Below, one piece after another: positions 8,184 through 16,476 of a stretch of 64,000 nt of DNA. Both the position numbers and the translations under genes were made by a program. Each line of letters opens with the position of its first letter. The stretch's first letter is position 1. The DNA is from Halobaculum magnesiiphilum (lineage in GTDB: Archaea > Halobacteriota > Halobacteria > Halobacteriales > Haloferacaceae): contig NZ_CP081958.1 of assembly GCF_019823105.1 (NCBI RefSeq), forward strand, positions 2,170,001-2,234,000. The letters run 5' to 3'. The notes under the pieces are model-generated. The model was not told the DNA's origin. It did no database searches and saw only the letters and a program-made list of their open reading frames with translations.

Positions 8184-10724
8184 ATGGAACTGATCGTCAC
8201 CGAGAAGGACAACGCCGCGCGGCGCCTCTCGGAGATCCTCTCGAACGGGGACTTCGACACGGAGCGGCGGGCCGGCGTCAACGTCTACCGCTGGGGCGGC
8301 ACCCGCTGCATCGGGCTGTCGGGCCACGTCGTCGCGGTGGACTTCCCCCCGGAGTACGACGACTGGCGGGACGTGGAGCCGGTCGAACTCATCGACGCGC
8401 CCGTCCGCAAGCGCCCGACCCAGGAGGGGATCGTTCGCGCGCTGCGGCTGCTCTCGCGGGACGCCGACCGCGTCGTCATCGCGACCGACTACGATCGCGA
8501 GGGGGAGCTGATCGGCAAGGAGGCCTACGAGCTGATCCGCGAGGTGAACGAGGACGTGCCCGTCGACCGGGTGCGCTTCTCCTCGATCACGGAAAACGAG
8601 GTGCGCGGTGCGTTCGAGGACCGCGACGAGATCGACTTCGACCTGGCCGCGGCGGGGGAGGCGCGCCAGATCATCGACCTGATCTGGGGGGCGTCGCTGA
8701 CGCGGTTCCTCTCGCTGTCGGCCCGCCAACTCGGCAACGACTTCATCTCCGTCGGGCGGGTGCAGGGGCCGACGCTGAAGCTCATCGTCGACCGCGAGCG
8801 CGAGATCGAGGCGTTCGACCCCGAGGACTACTGGGAGCTGTTCGCCGACCTCCTGAAGCGCGAGGGCGCGGAATCGGACCCCGACCAGGACGCCTTCGAC
8901 GCGCAGTACTTCTACGAGGACGACGACGGCACCGAGGCCGAGCGCGTCTGGGACGAGGCGACCGCCGACGCCGTCTACGGCCGCCTGCGGGAGGCCGAAA
9001 CGGCGACCGTCTCCTCGGTGCGTCGCCGCCGCCGGACCGACGAGCCACCCGCGCCGTTCAACACGACGCAGTTCATCCGCGCGGCCTCCTCGATCGGCTA
9101 CTCCGCCCAGCGGGCGATGAGCATCGCCGAGGACCTGTACACGGCCGGGTTCATCACCTACCCGCGGACGGACAACACCGTCTACCCCGACGACCTCGAC
9201 GAGCGCGAGCTGCTGGACGACCTGTCGATGGGCCGCGAGTTCGGCGACGACGCCGAGTCGCTGCTGGAGTTGGACGACATCGAGCCGACCGAGGGCGACG
9301 AGGAGACGACCGACCACCCGCCGATCCACCCGACGGGCGAGCTGCCGGCGGCCTCGGAGCTCTCCGACGACGAGTGGGAGGTGTACGAGCTGGTCGTGCG
9401 CCGGTTCCTCGCGACCTGCGCCCCCGACGCCGAGTGGGAGCACCTCCGCGTCGTCACCGAGGTCGACGAGGGCGACGACGGCGTGGGTATCGACGAGGGC
9501 GCGCTCAGGCTCAAGTCCAACGGCAAGCGCCTCACCGAGGAGGGGTACCACGCGGTGTACCCGTACTTCTCGACCAACGAGAGCTACGTCCCCGACGTGA
9601 CCGAGGGCGAGGCGCTGGAGATCGTGGAGACGGCGCTGGAGGCCAAGCAGACCCAGCCGCCGCGGCGGTACGGCCAGTCGCGGCTCATCGAGACGATGGA
9701 GGACATGGGGATCGGGACGAAGGCGACGCGCCACGACGTGATCCAGAAGCTGTACGACCGGGGATACATCGAGAGCGACCCGCCGCGTCCGACCGGGCTC
9801 GCGAAGGCGGTCGTCGAGGCCAGCGAGGAGTTCGCCGACCGGATCGTGAGCGACGAGATGACCGCCCAACTGGAGGCGGACATGCAGGCCATCGCCGCCG
9901 GCGACAAGGAGTTCGACGAGGTCGCCGACGAGTCCCGGGAGATGCTCTCGCGGGTGTTCGAGGAGCTCGCGGAGTCGCGCGAGGAGGTCGGCGACCACCT
10001 CCAGAAGTCGCTGAAGGCGGACAAACAGCTCGGGCCGTGTCCCGAGTGCGGCGACACGCTACTCGTGCGCAAATCGCGCGCCGGCTCGTATTTCGTCGGC
10101 TGCGACGGCTACCCCGAGTGCGAGTACACGCTCCCGCTGCCGTCGACGGGCAAGCCGCTCATCCTCGATGAGGTGTGCGACGACCACGGGCTGAACCACG
10201 TGAAGATGCTCGCCGGGCGCAAGACGTTCGTCCACGGCTGCCCGCAGTGTCAGGCCGACGAGGCCGACGAGGAGGAGGACGAGGTCATCGGTCAGTGCCC
10301 CGACTGTGGCGAGGAACACGGCGGCGACCTCGCCATCAAACGCCTCCGGTCGGGCTCACGGCTGGTCGGCTGTACCCGGTACCCCGACTGCGACTACTCG
10401 CTGCCGCTGCCGCGCCGCGGGGAGATCGAGGTGACCGACGAGACCTGCGAGGAGCACGACCTCCCGCACCTCGTCGTCCACTCGGGCGACGAGCCCTGGG
10501 AGCTTGGCTGCCCGATCTGCAACTACCGGGAGTACCAGTCGCGCCAGGCGGGCTCGGAGCTGGAGACGATCGACGGGATCGGCGAGAAGACCGCCGAGAA
10601 GCTGAAGGACGCCGGCGTGAACGACGTCTCCTCGCTCAAGGAGATGGAACCGGACGCGCTCGCCGAGCAGGTCGACGGGGTCGGCCCGGACACCGTGCGC
10701 GACTGGCAGGCGAAAGCCGATTAA
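8184..10724 (+). CDS. topA: DNA topoisomerase I (type IA)
   Basis: An 846-residue type IA topoisomerase that relaxes negatively supercoiled DNA by single-strand passage. The N-terminal TOPRIM domain begins MELIVTEKDNAARRL and continues through ATDYDREGELIG. The active-site Tyr326 is in FITYPRTDNT, and RQIIDLIWGASLTR and GRVQGPTLKLIV mark the conserved core. The C-terminus has zinc-ribbon modules (CPECG...CDGYPEC, CPDCG...CTRYPDC and two partial CxxC units), then a helix-hairpin-helix region (IDGIGEKTAEKL) from about residue 790. It is encoded alone with a 105-bp upstream gap. Confidence 0.97.
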   Translation: MELIVTEKDNAARRLSEILSNGDFDTERRAGVNVYRWGGTRCIGLSGHVVAVDFPPEYDDWRDVEPVELIDAPVRKRPTQEGIVRALRLLSRDADRVVIATDYDREGELIGKEAYELIREVNEDVPVDRVRFSSITENEVRGAFEDRDEIDFDLAAAGEARQIIDLIWGASLTRFLSLSARQLGNDFISVGRVQGPTLKLIVDREREIEAFDPEDYWELFADLLKREGAESDPDQDAFDAQYFYEDDDGTEAERVWDEATADAVYGRLREAETATVSSVRRRRRTDEPPAPFNTTQFIRAASSIGYSAQRAMSIAEDLYTAGFITYPRTDNTVYPDDLDERELLDDLSMGREFGDDAESLLELDDIEPTEGDEETTDHPPIHPTGELPAASELSDDEWEVYELVVRRFLATCAPDAEWEHLRVVTEVDEGDDGVGIDEGALRLKSNGKRLTEEGYHAVYPYFSTNESYVPDVTEGEALEIVETALEAKQTQPPRRYGQSRLIETMEDMGIGTKATRHDVIQKLYDRGYIESDPPRPTGLAKAVVEASEEFADRIVSDEMTAQLEADMQAIAAGDKEFDEVADESREMLSRVFEELAESREEVGDHLQKSLKADKQLGPCPECGDTLLVRKSRAGSYFVGCDGYPECEYTLPLPSTGKPLILDEVCDDHGLNHVKMLAGRKTFVHGCPQCQADEADEEEDEVIGQCPDCGEEHGGDLAIKRLRSGSRLVGCTRYPDCDYSLPLPRRGEIEVTDETCEEHDLPHLVVHSGDEPWELGCPICNYREYQSRQAGSELETIDGIGEKTAEKLKDAGVNDVSSLKEMEPDALAEQVDGVGPDTVRDWQAKAD

Positions 10725-10764
10725 CTCCGATATCCGTTCCACGGCCCTCCCCGTCGAAGACGCT

Positions 10765-10932
10765 ATGGGGATCTGCGACGACGTCGGAGCGGTGAACACT
10801 GACCGCAACCCCGACGACGCGACGTTCGTCGACGATCTGCCGGCGAACGCCCGCGAGGAACTCGTTCGGTACGTCGCTCGAACGAACCGCGAGCGGAACC
10901 GAGCGATCTACGACGCGTTGGCCGACGAGTAG
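10765..10932 (+). CDS. Small acidic protein of unknown function (55 aa)
   Basis: ATG at 10765 opens a 55-codon frame ending TAG at 10932. The product, beginning MGICDDVGAVNTDRN and ending NRAIYDALADE, has the acidic, Ala/Arg-rich composition of a real haloarchaeal protein and strong G/C preference at third positions. The second half looks like a single amphipathic helix (EELVRYVARTNRERN). I do not recognise the family. It begins 40 bp after topA on the same strand and could be co-transcribed with it. Confidence 0.5.
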   Translation: MGICDDVGAVNTDRNPDDATFVDDLPANAREELVRYVARTNRERNRAIYDALADE

Positions 10933-11059
10933 CCGGCGCCCTCGCGACCTCCCCGCAGGCACCCGTTTTCTGCGGTTGGTCGTCGGTCGTTTCGCTTCCC
11001 TCGTCTCAACGGGATTACCCGCGCCCGCATCCTGGCTTCACCCCGACCAGTCAGTACCT

Positions 11060-11085
11060 TTATTTATAACTGAACGAGTGTTCAG
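11060..11085 (+). promoter_or_regulatory. TATA box with adjoining 16-bp palindrome upstream of the membrane protein gene
   Basis: TTTATTTATAA at 11060-11069 is a strong TATA box about 25 nt before the GTG start at 11088. Immediately after it, at 11070-11085, lies a perfect hyphenated palindrome CTGAAC-GAGT-GTTCAG that ends 2 bp before the start codon and so covers the expected transcription start. This geometry suggests repression by a dimeric HTH protein. Confidence 0.6.
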
Positions 11086-11087
11086 CC

Positions 11088-11912
11088 GTGGCCCTTCAGA
11101 CAGCCCTCCGGCGGACGCCCTCGACGTTGGCGTCCAACCCCGTCCTGTTCGTGCCAGTGCTCGCGTTGACCCTCGTGCAGGTGCCGCAGTTGCTCCTGCA
11201 GTCGAGCGCGCCGCTGATCGCGAGCCTCGTCTCGCTCGCGGCCTCGGCGCTGTACCTCGTCGCGGTGCCGTTCTTCCAGGCTGGGATCATCGGCATGGCC
11301 GACGAGGCGCTCGACGGGCGCACGTCGCTGTCGACGTTCGTCGCGAACGGGAAGGAACACTTCGTCTCCGTGTTCGTGGTGTACCTGATCCTGCTGGTGG
11401 TGAACGTCGCGCTCGGGATGATCGCGTTCGTCGCCGGCATCGTCGGCGTCGTGAGTCTCCTCGGCTCGATGCCCACGGGCACGCCCGACCCCGGCGGGGT
11501 GAACGTCGCGCTGTTGGCCGCCGTCGCCGTCGTGGTGCTCGCGGTGGTGCTCGCGTACCTCGTCGTCGCGTTCCTGATCCAGTTCTACGGGCAGGCGATC
11601 GTGATCGACGGCTACGACGCGATCGAGTCGATCACACACAGCGCCGGCGTCGTCCGCCGCAACGTCGTGAGCGTGCTCGGCTACTCCGTCCTCGTCGGCG
11701 TGCTCGCGGGCGGCTTCGGGCTGGTTATCGGCCTCGGGTCCGCGCTGGCGGCGCCGCAGTTCGGCGCGGGCGCGCCCGTCGACCCGTTCGTCGTCTCCAT
11801 GCCGTCGCTGGGGGCGGTCGCGATCTCCGCGGTGACGGTCGTGCTCGGGACGCTGTTCGGCGGCTTCTTCGGGACGCTGTCGGTGGCGTACTACCGGGAG
11901 TTGACGGGGTAA
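11088..11912 (+). CDS. Polytopic membrane protein of unknown function
   Basis: A 274-residue integral membrane protein with about six hydrophobic segments (near 18-40, 45-65, 95-130, 138-168, 195-225 and 235-262). Charged clusters such as YGQAIVIDGYDAIESITHSAG between segments resemble the haloarchaeal families related to the glycerophosphodiester phosphodiesterase membrane domain or Yip1. The start is GTG at 11088, chosen because TATA spacing fits a leaderless transcript and the protein then begins MALQTALRRTPS, a common N-terminus in this group. A palindromic operator overlaps the start region. Transport or membrane-organising roles are possible but unproven. Confidence 0.75.
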   Translation: MALQTALRRTPSTLASNPVLFVPVLALTLVQVPQLLLQSSAPLIASLVSLAASALYLVAVPFFQAGIIGMADEALDGRTSLSTFVANGKEHFVSVFVVYLILLVVNVALGMIAFVAGIVGVVSLLGSMPTGTPDPGGVNVALLAAVAVVVLAVVLAYLVVAFLIQFYGQAIVIDGYDAIESITHSAGVVRRNVVSVLGYSVLVGVLAGGFGLVIGLGSALAAPQFGAGAPVDPFVVSMPSLGAVAISAVTVVLGTLFGGFFGTLSVAYYRELTG

Positions 11913-11928
11913 GTGCGGCCGACGGTCG

Positions 11929-12165
11929 TTACTCGCTGATACCGCTGAGTCCCGACAGCGGGGTCGCGCCGGCGACGATGGCGCCGGTCGCGAGGATCGC
12001 GGCCGACAGCACGATGAAGTCGCCGCTGGGTGAGTAGCCCGCGAGGCCGGCGCCGACCTGCACGATGAACACCGTGATGAAGAAGCTCAGGATGGCGAAC
12101 ACCAGCAGGACGAGCGATGCGATGACACTACTGACTAAGGCGCCGAAGGAATCCAAGAATCCCAC
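11929..12165 (-). CDS. Small two-helix membrane protein
   Basis: A 78-residue hydrophobic protein with a long transmembrane segment at about residues 12-42 (VIASLVLLVFAILSFF and onward) and a second at about 48-68 (FIVLSAAILATGAIVAG). There are no cysteines or recognisable catalytic motifs. It is convergent with the upstream membrane protein gene, with only 16 bp between stop codons. I do not recognise a named family. Coding confidence rests on composition and the clean membrane-protein profile. Confidence 0.65.
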   Translation of the reverse strand: MGFLDSFGALVSSVIASLVLLVFAILSFFITVFIVQVGAGLAGYSPSGDFIVLSAAILATGAIVAGATPLSGLSGISE

Positions 12166-12216
12166 GTTCCGTAACGAGGATTGCGGGACGGTTACCAGTT
12201 GGGTATTACTTGCGTC

Positions 12217-12430
12217 ATGCGACCTTCACCGCCGGACGTTCGCCAGCGGCTGGATCGGCCTCTCCGACGACCGGCACGCGCTCGTGAGGGAACACCCCGA
12301 CCACCTCGGTTACGACGGATTCGAGCCGCTGGCCGACGATCAGTTCCGGGCCCCCTCCGGGCCGGAGTACCGCCCGGCTCGTCTCTACATCCGCGAGCAC
12401 CGTGGGCTGAACGACGTTTCGACGGCCTGA
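12217..12430 (+). pseudogene. Frameshifted small acidic protein gene
   Basis: The frame ending at 12430 reads [20 protein letters not shown] and on to LNDVSTA, with typical haloarchaeal composition and roughly 87 percent G/C at third positions, yet it has no plausible start codon in frame. An ATG at 12217 in a different frame reads [11 protein letters not shown] and would join it if one base were restored near 12248-12252. I infer a one-base frameshift, either a real lesion or a sequencing error. The opposite strand also has an open frame (12215-12400), but its third positions are less G/C-biased. Function unknown. Confidence 0.45.
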
Positions 12431-12469
12431 CCGGCCACGTCTCCAACCACATCGCTCGCATCCGCGCCC

Positions 12470-12476
12470 TTTTTAG
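12470..12476 (+). promoter_or_regulatory. TATA-like box for GGGP synthase
   Basis: TTTTTAG lies about 26-32 nt before the ATG at 12502 inside an otherwise GC-rich stretch, the expected distance for a leaderless transcript. Confidence 0.4.
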
Positions 12477-12501
12477 CACTCTGCACACCATCCCCACCAA
12501 C

Positions 12502-13224
12502 ATGAGCGCCCCCTGGGAGGAGTGGGATCACGTCCTGAAGATCGACCCGGACAAGGAACTGTACGGCGACGAGACGTTCGCGGACGCCTGCGAGACCGGC
12601 ACGGACGCCATCGAGATCGGCGGCACGCTGGACGTGACCTCCGAGAAGGCGACCCGCGTCATCGAGGCGTGCAAGGAACACAACGTCCCGCTGTACCAGG
12701 AGCCGTCGAACCCGGCGGTCGTCGTCGACGACGACGCGCTCGACGGCTACCTCATCCCGACCGTCTTCAACGCCGACGACCCGTTCTGGATCACCGGCGC
12801 CCACAAGGAGTGGGTGCGCATCGCCGACGACCTCGACTGGGACCGCACCCACACCGAGGCGTACATCGTGCTCAACCCCGACGCCTCCGCCGCCGAGCTC
12901 ACCGGCGCCGACTGCGACCTCACCCCCGAGGAGGTCGGCGCGTACGCCCGCGTCGCCGAGAAGATGTTCGGCCAGGACATCGTCTACGTCGAGTACTCGG
13001 GCACCCTGGGCGACCGCGAGACCGTGAAGGCCGCCCACGACGCGCTCGACGACTCGACCCTCTTCTACGGCGGCGGCATCCACGACTACGACGACGCCCA
13101 CGCGATGGGGAAAGTGGCCGACACCGTCGTCGTCGGCGACCTGCTCCACGACGAGGGCGCCGACGCCGTCCGCGAGACCGTCGAGGGCGTCACGGACGCC
13201 CACGCCGAGCTCGCCGACGCCTGA
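12502..13224 (+). CDS. Geranylgeranylglyceryl phosphate synthase (GGGP synthase)
   Basis: A 240-residue TIM-barrel prenyltransferase that joins geranylgeranyl diphosphate to sn-glycerol-1-phosphate, the first committed step of archaeal ether-lipid synthesis. Family features seen: the N-terminal [11 protein letters not shown], the [12 protein letters not shown] strand, YQEPSNP, the central [24 protein letters not shown], and the glycine-rich phosphate site [11 protein letters not shown] followed by [10 protein letters not shown]. The length matches group I euryarchaeal enzymes. ATG at 12502 is preferred over longer in-frame starts because upstream residues are Arg-rich and a TATA-like box sits about 30 nt upstream. 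Confidence 0.95.
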   Translation: MSAPWEEWDHVLKIDPDKELYGDETFADACETGTDAIEIGGTLDVTSEKATRVIEACKEHNVPLYQEPSNPAVVVDDDALDGYLIPTVFNADDPFWITGAHKEWVRIADDLDWDRTHTEAYIVLNPDASAAELTGADCDLTPEEVGAYARVAEKMFGQDIVYVEYSGTLGDRETVKAAHDALDDSTLFYGGGIHDYDDAHAMGKVADTVVVGDLLHDEGADAVRETVEGVTDAHAELADA

Positions 13225-13299
13225 GTCGCGCCCGCGCTCGCGCCCGCTCCCCGCCTCCCCTCTGCGCTCACGCTCCGGTTCCCTCGTCGCCCCCGACGC

Positions 13300-14664
13300 T
13301 CACGTCTCGCGGTCACCGTCGCCGCCGACCCGCGGGAACCGCAGCGTGACGACGCTCCCGCCGCCCTCCCGGTCGTCGACGGACGTGGCGCCGTCGACGG
13401 CGTCGACGATCCAGTGGACCACCCACAGGCCCATGCCGGAACTGGACTCCAGCGCGTCCTCGCCGCCCTCCTCGAGCACGGTCCGCTCGCGCTCGGGGAA
13501 CCCCGGGCCGTCGTCGGCGACCGACACCTCGACGACTCCGCCGCCCTCGTCGCCAGCGTGCGCGCCACCGGCACTGCCGGGGCCGCCGGCACCGCCGGCA
13601 GTTCCGACATCGGCGCGCTCGGCCGCGAGCGTACCGTCGGGGTGGACCCGCACGACGACCTCGACGGTCGGGTCCGTCGCGTCGTTGTGCTCGACGGCGT
13701 TCTCGACGACGTTGTGGATCGCCGACTCCAGCAGGTCGTGCCCCGGCACGATCGCCCGCCCGGGATCGGCGTCGGTCCGGAACGACACCGTCGCCTCCGG
13801 GTAGTCGCGACCGATCGCGGCGACGACGCGCTCGGCGACGAGCGCGAGGTCGGTCGTCTCCTCGACGTGCTCGTCGCCCAGCACCGCGTCCTCCGCGAGG
13901 CGGGCGTGGTCGCTCAGGCGTTCGATCCGCTCTGCGCGCGCCTCGATCCCGTCAAGGTACTCGACGATGTCGGCGCCGCCCTCGCGGCGCGCGCGGTCGA
14001 GGTAGCCCGCGATCACCGTGAGGTCGTTGCGCACGTCGTGGCGAAGCACCCGGTTGAGCACCGTGAGCACCTCGACGAGCTGCTCGTAGCGGGCGGTCGC
14101 CTCCTCGGCCTCGGCGGTGCGCATCCGGACGCGCACGTCGCCGATGCCGACGGCGGCGCCGAAGACGACGCCCCCGCAGGCCCAGCCGCCGGCGGCGGCC
14201 GGCGAGAACGAGTCGAGCGCCCCGACGGCGGCGCTGTACGCCTGCATCACCACCGCGCCCACGACGAGCGGGATCACGCCGACGACGAGCCAGCCGGCCA
14301 GGCGGGTGTGGTGCTCGCGCGGCAGGTCGACCCGGGCGACCCACGCGAGCACCGTCCCGTAGGCCCACACCGCACACAGCGGTCCGACGAGCCCCAACAC
14401 GATCGACCCCGGGCTCCGGCCGGCCGAGGTGAACGCCAGCGCGGCGGTGCCGACGACCAGCGCGCCGGTGAACGCGCCGCTCGCGGCCAGCGCCCCCGAG
14501 AACCACGCCGGCCCACCGGTGTCGTCGCCGGCGTCGCCCGCGGCTGCCCCGTCGCCGGCGACGCCGGCACTCCCGCCGTCGGTCGCGACGCTGTTCGCGC
14601 CGCTGCGGTTCCCCCCGGGTCGGCCCGCGTCCGTCACTGCGGGTCGATTCGAGTCCGGAGGCAT
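13300..14664 (-). CDS. Membrane sensor histidine kinase
   Basis: A 454-residue two-component kinase. A Gly/Ala-rich disordered head (about 1-50) is followed by four transmembrane segments (about 55-150), with no PAS domain. The dimerisation domain has the phospho-acceptor box VLRHDVRND near residue 213. The ATPase domain has the N-box HNVVENAVEHND, G1 box VADDGPGFP and G2 box GMGLWVVHW, interrupted by a Gly/Ala-rich insert between N and G1. No response regulator is adjacent, as is common for haloarchaeal orphan kinases. The four-helix sensor suggests membrane or membrane-soluble signal sensing. Confidence 0.9.
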   Translation of the reverse strand: MPPDSNRPAVTDAGRPGGNRSGANSVATDGGSAGVAGDGAAAGDAGDDTGGPAWFSGALAASGAFTGALVVGTAALAFTSAGRSPGSIVLGLVGPLCAVWAYGTVLAWVARVDLPREHHTRLAGWLVVGVIPLVVGAVVMQAYSAAVGALDSFSPAAAGGWACGGVVFGAAVGIGDVRVRMRTAEAEEATARYEQLVEVLTVLNRVLRHDVRNDLTVIAGYLDRARREGGADIVEYLDGIEARAERIERLSDHARLAEDAVLGDEHVEETTDLALVAERVVAAIGRDYPEATVSFRTDADPGRAIVPGHDLLESAIHNVVENAVEHNDATDPTVEVVVRVHPDGTLAAERADVGTAGGAGGPGSAGGAHAGDEGGGVVEVSVADDGPGFPERERTVLEEGGEDALESSSGMGLWVVHWIVDAVDGATSVDDREGGGSVVTLRFPRVGGDGDRET

Positions 14665-14800
14665 AAGCGTACCTTCCCGGGTATCACCGCGCGGAACCGG
14701 GCCGCCTCCCGCTGCCGACCGAACCTCCCGTGGTAAGCCTTCACGAGGCGTGACAACGGGGATCGACCGAGTTTAAAGCCTCGCGCCGGAACCGGGCTGT

Positions 14801-16105
14801 ATGCACGGTCGAACCTACACGGCTGACGCGACCCCGGGCGAGGCGGTCACCGTCGCCGGCTGGGTCCACGAGACCCGCGACCTCGGCGGCATCGCCTTCC
14901 TGATCCTCCGCGACAAGACGGGGAAGATCCAGGTCAAGCTCGAGAAGGACGAGATGGACGAGGCGATGGTCGACACCGGCCTCGACGCCCACCGCGAGTC
15001 CGTCCTCAAGGTCGAGGGCGACGTGAAGGAGGAGCCCCGCGCGCCCACCGGCGTCGAGGTCGTCCCGACGGACATCGAGGTCGTCGCGCCCGCCGACCCC
15101 GAGCTCCCGCTCGACCCCTCCGGCAAGGTCGACGCCGAGCTTCCGACCCGGCTGGACAACCGCACGCTCGACCTCCGCAAGCCCGAGGTGCAGGCGGTCT
15201 TCGAGATCCGCGCGGAGCTGCTGGGCGCCGTCCGCGACGCCTTCCGGAGCCACGACGCCACCGAGATCAACACCCCGAAGATCGTCGCCACCGGCACCGA
15301 GGGCGGCACGGAGCTGTTCCCCATCTCCTACTTCGGCGAGGAGGCGTTCATGAACCAGAGCCCGCAGCTGTTCAAGCAGCTCATGGCCGGCTCCAACCTC
15401 GAACGCGTCTTCGAGATCGGCCCGATCTTCCGCGCCGAGGAGCACAACACGCCCCGCCACCTCAACGAGGCTCACTCCATCGACTTCGAGGGCGCCTTCT
15501 GTGACCACACCGAGGCGATGGACGTGGCCGAGGCGGTCACGAAGGCCGGCTACGAGGCCGTCGCCGAAAACTGCGCCGACGAGCTGGAGACGCTCGGCAT
15601 CGCCGACGAGTTCGCGGTCCCCTCGGGCGAGTTCCCGCGCCTGAGCTACCAGGAGGCACTCGACCGCGTCAACGCGACGGGCGAGCTCGACGAGCACCTC
15701 GCGTGGGGCGACGACCTCTCGACGGAGGCCGAGCACGTGCTCGGCGAGGCGGTCGGCGAGCACTACTTCATCACCGACTGGCCCTCGGAGGTCAAGCCGT
15801 TCTACATCAAGGACCACGACGACGAGCCCGAGAAGTCGACCGGCTTCGACATGATGCACCCGCGCATGGAACTCGTCTCGGGCGGCCAGCGCGAGCACCG
15901 CCACGAGCAGCTCATCGCCGGCTTCGAGCAACAGGGCCTCGACCCCGAGGAGTTCGAGTACTATACGAAGATGTTCAAGTACGGCATGCCGCCCCACGCC
16001 GGCTGGGGGATGGGCGCCGAACGCCTCCTCATGACGATGCTCGATCTGGACAACATCCGCGAGGCCGTGCTGTTCCCGCGAGACCGCCAGCGGCTCAGCC
16101 CGTAG
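14801..16105 (+). CDS. aspS: Aspartyl-tRNA synthetase (archaeal type)
   Basis: A 434-residue class IIb synthetase that charges tRNA-Asp. An N-terminal OB-fold anticodon-binding domain (about 1-105, with [13 protein letters not shown]) precedes the catalytic core. Motif 2 is seen as [18 protein letters not shown] and motif 3 as [11 protein letters not shown] near the C-terminus, which ends [12 protein letters not shown]. Whether the enzyme discriminates against tRNA-Asn cannot be judged here. ATG at 14801 matches the archaeal N-terminus. A degraded second copy of the last codons lies about 50 bp downstream. Confidence 0.97.
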   Translation: MHGRTYTADATPGEAVTVAGWVHETRDLGGIAFLILRDKTGKIQVKLEKDEMDEAMVDTGLDAHRESVLKVEGDVKEEPRAPTGVEVVPTDIEVVAPADPELPLDPSGKVDAELPTRLDNRTLDLRKPEVQAVFEIRAELLGAVRDAFRSHDATEINTPKIVATGTEGGTELFPISYFGEEAFMNQSPQLFKQLMAGSNLERVFEIGPIFRAEEHNTPRHLNEAHSIDFEGAFCDHTEAMDVAEAVTKAGYEAVAENCADELETLGIADEFAVPSGEFPRLSYQEALDRVNATGELDEHLAWGDDLSTEAEHVLGEAVGEHYFITDWPSEVKPFYIKDHDDEPEKSTGFDMMHPRMELVSGGQREHRHEQLIAGFEQQGLDPEEFEYYTKMFKYGMPPHAGWGMGAERLLMTMLDLDNIREAVLFPRDRQRLSP

Positions 16106-16156
16106 GCGAAGCCGCTATCGCGGGCGAGTGGGAGCAGGGAACCGCTCGCTGTGACC

Positions 16157-16192
16157 GTGTTCCCGCGCGACCGCCAGCGTCTCAGCCCGTGA
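16157..16192 (+). repeat. Degenerate duplicate of the aspS 3' end
   Basis: The end of aspS at 16067-16105 (GTGCTGTTCCCGCGAGACCG and on to the stop) is repeated at 16157-16192, with one 3-bp deletion, two substitutions and a different stop codon. In translation both end [10 protein letters not shown]. The intervening 50 bp does not match upstream aspS codons, so this is not a simple long tandem duplication. Such gene-end copies are typical of recombination or site-specific integration at a gene 3' end. Confidence 0.75.
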
Positions 16193-16331
16193 TCGATTTC
16201 CAGGCCCCGGCGTGACGGGCGGGACGGCTGTCAGCCGCTGACCGCGATCTGACGTTACCGAGGGGTGCCGCCCCCGTCTCGGACGATGGCGGGATCACGC
16301 GGACCACGGTCCTCCGACACGACCGGCGCCA

Positions 16332-16349
16332 CTCAATCGGCGGTTTGAG
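16332..16349. promoter_or_regulatory. Imperfect palindrome A flanking the surface-protein trio
   Basis: CTCAA (16332-16336) and TTGAG (16345-16349) form an inverted repeat; the core TCAATCGGCGGTTTGA closely matches TCAAATCGCCGTTTGA at 19821-19836. It lies about 130 bp before the surface-protein gene. An operator shared with the HTH gene is possible. Confidence 0.35.
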
Positions 16350-16476
16350 CATTCAGTACCTCAATAGTGCCGCCCCCGCATGGATAACCCGTGATGCGAC
16401 TACGACCCTCCCGCCGGCGACCTCGTCGCCGGCAGCCCTCCAAGCGTAGCGGTCTCCCAGCAACACCGTCCGACAG

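Larger units (their letters stand above)
16106..16476. other. Gap after aspS: decayed aspS tail and an inverted-repeat element
   Basis: This 371-bp stretch has no convincing gene. It contains a second, diverged aspS 3' end (16157-16192) and an imperfect palindrome at 16332-16349 (arms CTCAA and TTGAG) that resembles one at 19821-19836. The remainder has no clear TATA box for the following surface-protein gene. Confidence 0.5.

Noticed and set aside
6987..9998. Roughly 1000-codon open frame antisense to topA and the serine hydrolase
   Set aside because: It mirrors the codon pattern of topA and the hydrolase and has no recognisable domain; topA on the other strand is certain.
12191..12204. Fourth copy of the TTACC-N4-GGTAA operator (TTACCAGTTGGGTA)
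   Set aside because: Arm spacing and symmetry are off and the neighbouring genes are unrelated to the catabolic cluster.
12215..12400. Minus-strand small gene opposite the frameshifted gene
   Set aside because: Translation looks moderately protein-like, but third positions are less G/C-biased than in the plus-strand frame; kept only as an alternative.
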